A stretch of 64,000 nucleotides of DNA from Pagrus major (lineage: Eukaryota > Chordata > Actinopteri > Spariformes > Sparidae). The DNA lies in assembly GCF_040436345.1 (NCBI RefSeq), contig NC_133238.1, positions 3,633,267-3,697,266 of the forward strand, read 5' to 3'. Below, in pieces: positions 24,101 through 64,000 of this stretch (position 1 is the first letter of the stretch; each line of letters starts with the position of its first letter). The position numbers and the translations under genes are program-made. The notes under the pieces are model-generated. The model ran no database searches. It was given only the letters and a program-made list of their open reading frames with translations, and was not told the DNA's origin.

Positions 24101-25089
24101 AAGGACATTTGATGGCCATGAACTAATTGTAAGACTTAACCAACATTTGTACTTTTGTTTTAACGCTATACAACTTTCATTGCAATGCTAATAAATGCCA
24201 AACAACCAGTAGCTTCAGTAGCAGATGCTCTTTTAGATCTATTAAATTGAAAAAACTCATGCCAGTCCTATTCTTCAGGCTGGCAGGGTAAGAAATATCA
24301 GACAGAACATCCCAAACTGCTCAAAAGGTTTTCCCAGCATTGTTTTTTTTTACATTGGCCCATATCTCATGAATATCAAATGGCACCTCATGTAGTATTT
24401 TGCTATTGTATTTCATTATACTGTCCAGACCATCACAACTATTGCCTTCTCTAAGTCTAAGTGCTAGCTGTTCAGAACAGAAGCAGTATTGCCTTTTCCT
24501 ATAGTTTAACTGAGATCTGATCCCAGCATCATCAGAATCTGCTCTGCTTATGACGGTGAAGGTCTTCACCAAAATTAAATCCTAAAGCTATGCTACAGAA
24601 AAGCTGGCCTTGCTGAAAGTGACTTTCAAATAGCAAAATATTTTGGGAATGTGAAGCACCACTTTTTGAAACTAGCAGCCGGATATCATCTGCACACGCA
24701 CACAAACCCACCACCTATCCACACAATTAGGTGATCTAGAAAATTGGACCTCCCTATCTACACCTCATCACTGGAAAATCCTGAATGCTCGGTACAAAAT
24801 ATCAATGATGTGGATGCGGAGGTTGATCATCTACCAGCATGCAATAAGCTAAATGGTGAGAGGATTTATACATGGCCCAGGGTACGGGTCAGCCGCCTTC
24901 AACAGTCAGTGGATTTCCTTCTGACTTGGTGCAATGTCCCAGGCACTTAGAAGCCCATACACCATCACCATCTGACCATTATCCATAATTAGCCTGTTGA
25001 CACAGGCAACAAGCACTGTCTGCGCTGCACATCTGCTGAGCGTTGTGTTAGTACAATCCCAAAGATCCCACAAACATAAATGTAAGGAA

Positions 25090-25367
25090 TTTATTCTACA
25101 GCATTAGTTAATGTTGGCATCCTGGACCTCTTGATACTTGCGTTGTTAATTGGCAGGGGTTGCCCTGGCAGCTTGATTAAAAACAAAAACCTGAACACAA
25201 TTTTGTTGGACTTTTAAAGAACAAAACAACCAGTTCAACAAAACAAATCAACAAATCAATGTGAACCAAAAGAAAAAAGTACAATTTGGGACTGTTTTGG
25301 ATCTGTTGCAGCGTTCATTGTGGGTGGAAACTGGGAAATCCTGGCCCTGGTGATGATACAAGTGGGC
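25090..25367 (-). promoter_or_regulatory. cacnb4: probable cacnb4 3' UTR and polyadenylation signal
   Basis: On the minus strand an AATAAA occupies 25095-25090, about 275 nt after the stop. It is followed within 30 nt by a GT-rich stretch (tttatgtttgtgggatcttt), a good downstream element. A longer 3' UTR using more distal signals is possible. Confidence 0.45.
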
Positions 25368-59493
<34,126 letters not shown>

Positions 59494-60110
59494 GGAGGTT
59501 TGATATTCCAACCAGCGCCTCTAGAAGAATGAGGGGGGGGAATGAGAGTGGAGGCGGAGGATGAAGGAGGAAGGATGGGGCACCACAGAGAAAAAAAAGG
59601 ATGGATGGGGGGATGACGACAATCCCTTCTCTCCCCAGCAGAGAAGAATAATTTATTTTAAAAAAATCTCCCCTCCCGTTGGATCACGCCTGGTCCGCCT
59701 GGCCCGTCCCTTGATGGATGCGGCTTCTTCCTGATCCCACAGTGCTGCTGGCTGCCTCACATTATAGGATGGAGAGGTTCTCCCTGGAGGTAGCCCAATC
59801 CTGGCATTTCATTTCATCAGGCTTACACACACAGAGAGAGAGAGAGAGCGAGAGCGAGAGACACACGAATATACATATACATAACGAGGAGCCGAGGTAG
59901 CTGCAGCAGCAGAGCAGTGGATCCTTCCTCAATATCCAAGCCTGATGACAGAGCCAATGTGCAAGGAGCTGATTGGCTGGCTGCTTGTCCACTCAGCTTG
60001 GATGAGCGCTCTCCTCTCCTCTCCTCTGTTTTTATTTTATTTATTTTTAAGTGTGGGGCGGTAGCGGGGATCGGGGGACGGTGGAGTGAAAGAGGGGAGC
60101 AGCACCCTCT
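59494..60110 (-). promoter_or_regulatory. cacnb4: probable cacnb4 5' UTR and promoter region
   Basis: GC content and CpG density are higher than in the flanks. It holds G-rich and CTCTC-repeat stretches near 60010, (GA)n near 59835 and several CpG-bearing blocks. No TATA box at a convincing place, and the start site cannot be fixed. Confidence 0.4.
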
Positions 60111-60760
60111 GCTTACCGCTCACTCTCACTGTTTCTTTATTTTCCACAGGGAGCAGAAATAAACATTGAAATTCAAATAAACATATTATCTGTCTGACTT
60201 GACTCATGCAGGAATGTTCATGGACAAGGTCATTTATGAAAGTTTTATTCAAATTGAATTTATAAAACGTTCGCCGACTTCCTTCCTGACTATGACACAT
60301 GTTGAGATGTTTAGCCAGAAGTTATAGCAACAGGTGACCAAATGAAACGATCATTATTTTGAGTAAAATCACAGATTACTCTAGGTTTGAATATTGTGGG
60401 AAATAATTGGGAAAATGAATGCACAGCGTGTAAATTATACTTCCCAATATGAAATGCTAAATGCTGTTTCAAAGTTGTCAGCCAAAATTGTACTGGAGAA
60501 ATACTGAATCCTTCATAGTGCTGGGAAAATTAAGGGAATCGCACTGTAGCATTACTGGCAGTAACTCTACATAGATGAGGGGTTTTAGTGTCATGTCTGG
60601 CACTGGAGGTCAGTGGAAAAGATGATGAATTAAAGAAGGGCTCGGGATACAGTGTCAATTGTTTTATTAACCAAAAATCACGAGGAAACAGATAGAAAAA
60701 AAAAGTGATCCTTTAAATCAGATAGAATTTGAGGTTTTCCAGGGCCCACTTTATGTCACA
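60111..60760. other. no feature recognised
   Basis: AT-rich sequence upstream of cacnb4 without coding or repeat signals that I can name. Confidence 0.4.
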
Positions 60761-60765
60761 AGTTC

Positions 60766-61060
60766 TTGCACCTTGCCTTGTTGGGGTCATATAACTACAC
60801 GGCCCAGCAAATAGCCCAGGCACTTGGCCTAGGGCACATTTTTTGGGCTGAACAGTCAAACCACCTTGCTGAAACCGCTGCAGAATTTCTCTCAGATGTG
60901 GTCCTCTCTTGTGAGGCTAAAAATGACGATGTCATCCAGGTAGGCAGCTGCAAAGGGTTCTGTTCCCTCCAAGAGGCCCTGAAGAGTTCTAAAGGTAGTT
61001 TACTGTCAGGCTTCTGGAGCAAAAGGCACTTGTTGATAGTGTTGCAGGCTCTCTGCGAAT
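60766..61060 (-). mobile_element. Ty3/Gypsy reverse-transcriptase fragment
   Basis: On the minus strand, allowing one or two frameshifts, the RT core is visible: a YLDD catalytic motif followed by IVIF near 60905-60950 and the downstream 'KKCAL-GQ' type segment near 60830. Isolated and disabled. Confidence 0.7.
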
Positions 61061-63007
61061 TACACTTGACTCTATTGGCCCTCTCTATTGATCTTTGTAT
61101 TCCTATAACACTCAACAGTAATGGCTTTATGGGCTAAATTCTACTATTAGAGACAAAATTCATCATCTTCTGACCTTAGATGGTACCAATTTAGCCTCTA
61201 ACACAGAAACCTTAGAAACAGCTGTAAAACCAGATATATAGTATCTAGAATTCATTTCTACCATTGACCTTCACCAGCAACTTCAATAATCTCTTTATCT
61301 AAACTACCAAAGTGTCTGTTAGACCCAATCCCAACTTAATTGCTTAAAGAAGTTCTACCTTTACTTAGCATTTCTATACTTGACATGATCAATCTGTCCC
61401 TATTAACAGGATATGTACCACAGTCCTTTAAAGTAGCTGTAATTAAACCCCTTCCTTAATAGCCGACACTTGATCCAGAGGTTTTAGCCAAAGATAGATC
61501 CATATCTAACCCTTTCTTTTTGTCTAAGATTCTTGAGAAAACAGTTGCCAATTATCTATGTGACTTTCTTTATATGAGAATTTCTAATCAGGTTTTAGAG
61601 TGTATCATAGCCAGTGGCAGTCCTAGCTTGAATGACGCCCAGGGCGTCATGCATAATCAGCACCTGCTCTTATACCCAGACCTTCCCTCTGCACAGTGCC
61701 AGATTATTGTTGCCAGCTCTAGTGGTACTTGATCGCTCTCTGTGTCTCTAGAGTTTATGTATTTGGAAAGCTTTCTTTTGTTGACTCGCCAGTGCTTTAA
61801 TCCTGCCTTCCTCCTCTTCCAGTGTGGCCAGACCATTCCTGTGGACCAGCTCCTCTACCACTCCTCTACTTGAGTCCTATTTATCAGACCGATCTCAGTT
61901 TGTACAAGTCCTCACTGCATACCAAAGTTAGTCATGGAGTTCCACAAGGTTCTGTACTCAGACCAAAGTTAAACTCTGGATGACCTGCAAGTTGATCTGC
62001 TTCTAAACTCAGACAAAACAGAAGTTATTGTGCTGAGCCCTAAACATCTTAGAGACACATTATCTAATAATATAGCTACTTGGGACAGCATTACTCTGGC
62101 CTCCTGCATCACAGCTAGGAATCCTTGACCAGGATTTGTCCTTTAACTCCCACATGAAGCAAATTTCAAGGACTGCCTTCTTCCACCAGCGGAACATTGC
62201 AAAAATCACGAACATCCTGTCGCAAAAAGATGCAGAGATATTAGTCCACACTTTTGTTACCTCAGGGTTGGATAATCGTAATTCCCTTTTATCAAGCTGC
62301 CCCAATAATTCTCTAAAGACTCTCCAGCTGATCCAGAATGCTGCTGCAGCTGTATTGACATGACAAGTCATATTAGAGAACATATTTCTCCCATATTAGC
62401 CTCTCTGCACTGGCTTCCTGTAAAATCCAGAATAGAATTTAAAATCCTCCTCCTCACATACAAAGTCCTTACTGGTCAGGCACCGGCATATTTTCAAGAA
62501 CTTACAGTACCCTATTAGCCCACTCAAATGCTGCGCTCACAGGATGCAGGGTGACTTGTGGTTCCTAGAGTCTCCAAAAGTAGAATGGGAGGCAGCGCCT
62601 TTAGCCATCAAGCTCCTTTCCAGTGGAACCATCTTCCAGTGTCGGTTCAGGAGGCGGACACTTGCTCTACGTTTAACAGTTGGCTTAAAGCATTTCTTTT
62701 TGATAAAGTTTATAGTTAGGGCCAACACAGGTTATAAGCTATGCTGCCACAGGTTTAGACTGCTGGGGAATTTTCCATGATGCACTGAGCTCCTCTCTCT
62801 TTCTCTCTGTCTGCACATATTCATGTCTCATTAATGCATGTGACTGACTTGGTTCCTTCCTGGAGTCTCTGTGCTCTCTCGTCTCACAGGTTCCTGTGGA
62901 TGATGGTTGACCATGCTGCTGTGGTCCTGCTTGACTTCTACTATCATCATCATCATCATTATTATTATTGCAAGTAGTAGTAGTAGTAATAATAGTAGTA
63001 CTTATAT

Positions 63008-63051
63008 ATTCTAAGTGCTATATATATTGCCTATGATATAGCACTTAGAAT
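63008..63051. repeat. perfect 16-bp inverted repeat (hairpin)
   Basis: ATTCTAAGTGCTATAT at 63008-63023 and its exact complement at 63036-63051, with a 12-base loop. It lies in the LINE 3' UTR after a run of ATC, ATT and AGT trinucleotides. Confidence 0.9.
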
Positions 63052-63180
63052 AACCATGACCTGGATGAGTGACAACCTTCATCAACATAGTACTAATATA
63101 CTTATAGTATAATAATACTTATATGTCTATTAGTAACACAGTCATGTGTCATTATGGACTCTGTGCTGTATGATTTGTGG

Positions 63181-63470
63181 GAGCTCCTGCGGCTAATGCA
63201 CCTGCCGCCCATCTACTGATCAGTGCCAGCTCAAAAGACCTGGTCTTCTCTTCTCTGGTTGCCAGATCGTTTTTCACTCCACATTGTGATATTGATGGCT
63301 TCACTGTCTATGTTACCTCTAGCAACCCCTCTTGTGATTTAACTTGTTCTTTCTGAGACTAACATTTACCTCTTTTCGCCATTCCTAGAGCCTGCTTAAA
63401 CCAAGCTCCAGCACCTCCACCACCCTGCCGCCCAGCCTCTCTTGACTCAGTCACCAGCCAAGCCATCTCA
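63181..63470 (+). repeat. retroelement-like noncoding module, copy 2
   Basis: Shares the order of motifs of 36130-36450 (gctcctg, cacctgc, catctactgatcagt, tggtcttct, ttgccagatcg, then a C-rich stretch). It interrupts the LINE 3' UTR, which resumes near 63476. Confidence 0.5.
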
Positions 63471-63556
63471 CAGGAGTATGGTTTAGACTTTGGAAAGTGT
63501 CATGAGATGACTTTTGTTGTTGTGAATTGACACTATACAAATATTGATTGATTGAT

Positions 63557-63700
63557 CTTTCCTTGAGGAGACTGACATGGTAGATCTGTTTCTTCCTCTG
63601 ATGGTGTGGCATGTCAAGCTTGTACATAGCAGGACCAATCTTTCTGAGAACTTTAAATGCCCCATGCCACTTGGCTAGCAGCTTGTTGTCTGTGGTGTAG
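63557..63700 (-). mobile_element. Ty3/Gypsy integrase C-terminal fragment
   Basis: On the minus strand: DNKLLAKWHGAFKVLRKIGP, AMYKLDMPHHQRKKQIYHVS and LLKER, the chromodomain-proximal C-terminus of Gypsy integrase. It is cut off at the LINE tail at 63556, so the LINE seems to have inserted into it. Confidence 0.85.
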
Positions 63701-64000
63701 TGATGCACGGGTCGACCCATAACCCGAGGGAGCCACCAACTGACCGGTAGCTATGGTGGGTTGAGTCAACTTACAAGAAAAGAATCAGGGCAGTGCCAGG
63801 AAGAGGTCCTCGCCTTCTGGAGAGATCGCTGTTGCACAAACCCTCTCCTCTCCATGCTGGCTTGAGTGCGGCTTTGCATAACGCAGCAAGCATATCCAGC
63901 GAAGGTTCATTCAGCTCAGCTTGCTGTGTGCTCGGTGCTCGAAATAGGTAAAATCCTGGAACTGTGGACCGTTCTTTTTCTACACAAACACTTGGCTAAA
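63701..64000. other. unclassified, possibly the start of another repeat
   Basis: 'gtagtgatgcacgggtcgac' and 'ccataacccg' resemble the end of a known style of fish DNA repeat, but the element would continue beyond the window. Confidence 0.3.

Larger units (their letters stand above)
19295..25089. other. downstream flank of cacnb4, no gene recognised
   Basis: About 5.8 kb of AT-rich DNA with few transposon marks. It could include a long cacnb4 3' UTR, since mammalian beta-4 transcripts have one, but I see no direct proof. Short frames at 24321-24714 (minus) and 24744-24950 (plus) have no known relatives. Confidence 0.4.
61140..63556 (+). mobile_element. L2-like LINE, long but degenerate
   Basis: RT pieces in order on the plus strand. 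About 61300-61600: LDPIPT, SILDMINLSLLTGYVPQSFK, then SKILEKTVANYLCDFL. At 61870-61920: ESYLSDRSQFVQVLTAY. At 62100-62360: DLSFNSHMKQ, FVTSGLDNRNSLLSS, LQLIQNAAAAVLT. At 62400-62720: LASLHWLPVKSRIEFKILLL, then FLFDKVYS. An unrelated segment near 61610-61800 replaces the middle of the RT. The 3' UTR runs to a TATACAAATATTGATTGATT tail. Many stops and frameshifts; the catalytic middle of the RT is missing, so it cannot move on its own. Confidence 0.85.

Noticed and set aside
60766..63700. One Gypsy element split by the LINE
   Set aside because: On the minus strand the integrase piece would come before the RT piece, opposite to Gypsy order, so the two are probably from different copies or a rearranged one.

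Overview
This window is nuclear DNA of a ray-finned fish. The evidence is the protein-level match of split genes to vertebrate families, GT-AG introns of about 100 bases up to 14 kb, abundant (CA)n, (TA)n and (AAT)n microsatellites, and a mix of decayed transposons typical of teleosts (L2-like LINEs, Gypsy, Tc1, hAT, small MITEs). I cannot fix the species from sequence alone.

Three protein-coding genes are supported. (1) 304-3926, plus strand: the 3' eleven coding exons of cep70, a centrosomal coiled-coil protein; its 5' part lies left of the window. (2) 6994-8811, plus strand: a complete intronless gene of the sosondowah ankyrin family, best read as sowahc. (3) 25368-59493, minus strand: a complete cacnb4, the beta-4 auxiliary subunit of voltage-gated calcium channels. 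Its thirteen coding exons, including a 77-bp and a 20-bp exon, join without a frame break into 502 residues, starting with the short 'MYDNLYLHG' N-terminus. The three genes have no obvious functional link; centrosome, ankyrin adaptor and calcium channel roles simply lie side by side.

Layout: 1-4.3 kb cep70; 4.3-6.7 kb AT-rich intergenic DNA; 6.7-9.05 kb sowahc; 9.1-18.3 kb a transposon graveyard (MITE, endogenous-retrovirus-like pol remnant, L1-like fragment, Gypsy fragment, repeated noncoding blocks); 18.3-25.1 kb mostly unrecognised AT-rich DNA downstream of cacnb4; 25.1-60.1 kb cacnb4 with its introns, which hold an L2-like LINE, an antisense hAT transposon with terminal inverted repeats and target-site duplication, several MITEs, a Tc1 relic and an unexplained pair of near-identical direct repeats around exons 2-4; 60.7-63.7 kb a nested cluster of Gypsy fragments and a long L2-like LINE.

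The points most worth a second look are the direct-repeat pair around cacnb4 exons 2-4 (one copy flanked by an 18-bp duplication), a (TG)38-T5-CAG tract that forms the acceptor of the last cep70 exon, a LINE 3' tail that appears to supply the sowahc polyadenylation signal, fish-specific changes in the cacnb4 N-terminus and HOOK region, and a perfect 16-bp hairpin near 63.0 kb. I did not find a new multi-gene system, CRISPR array, tRNA or rRNA.
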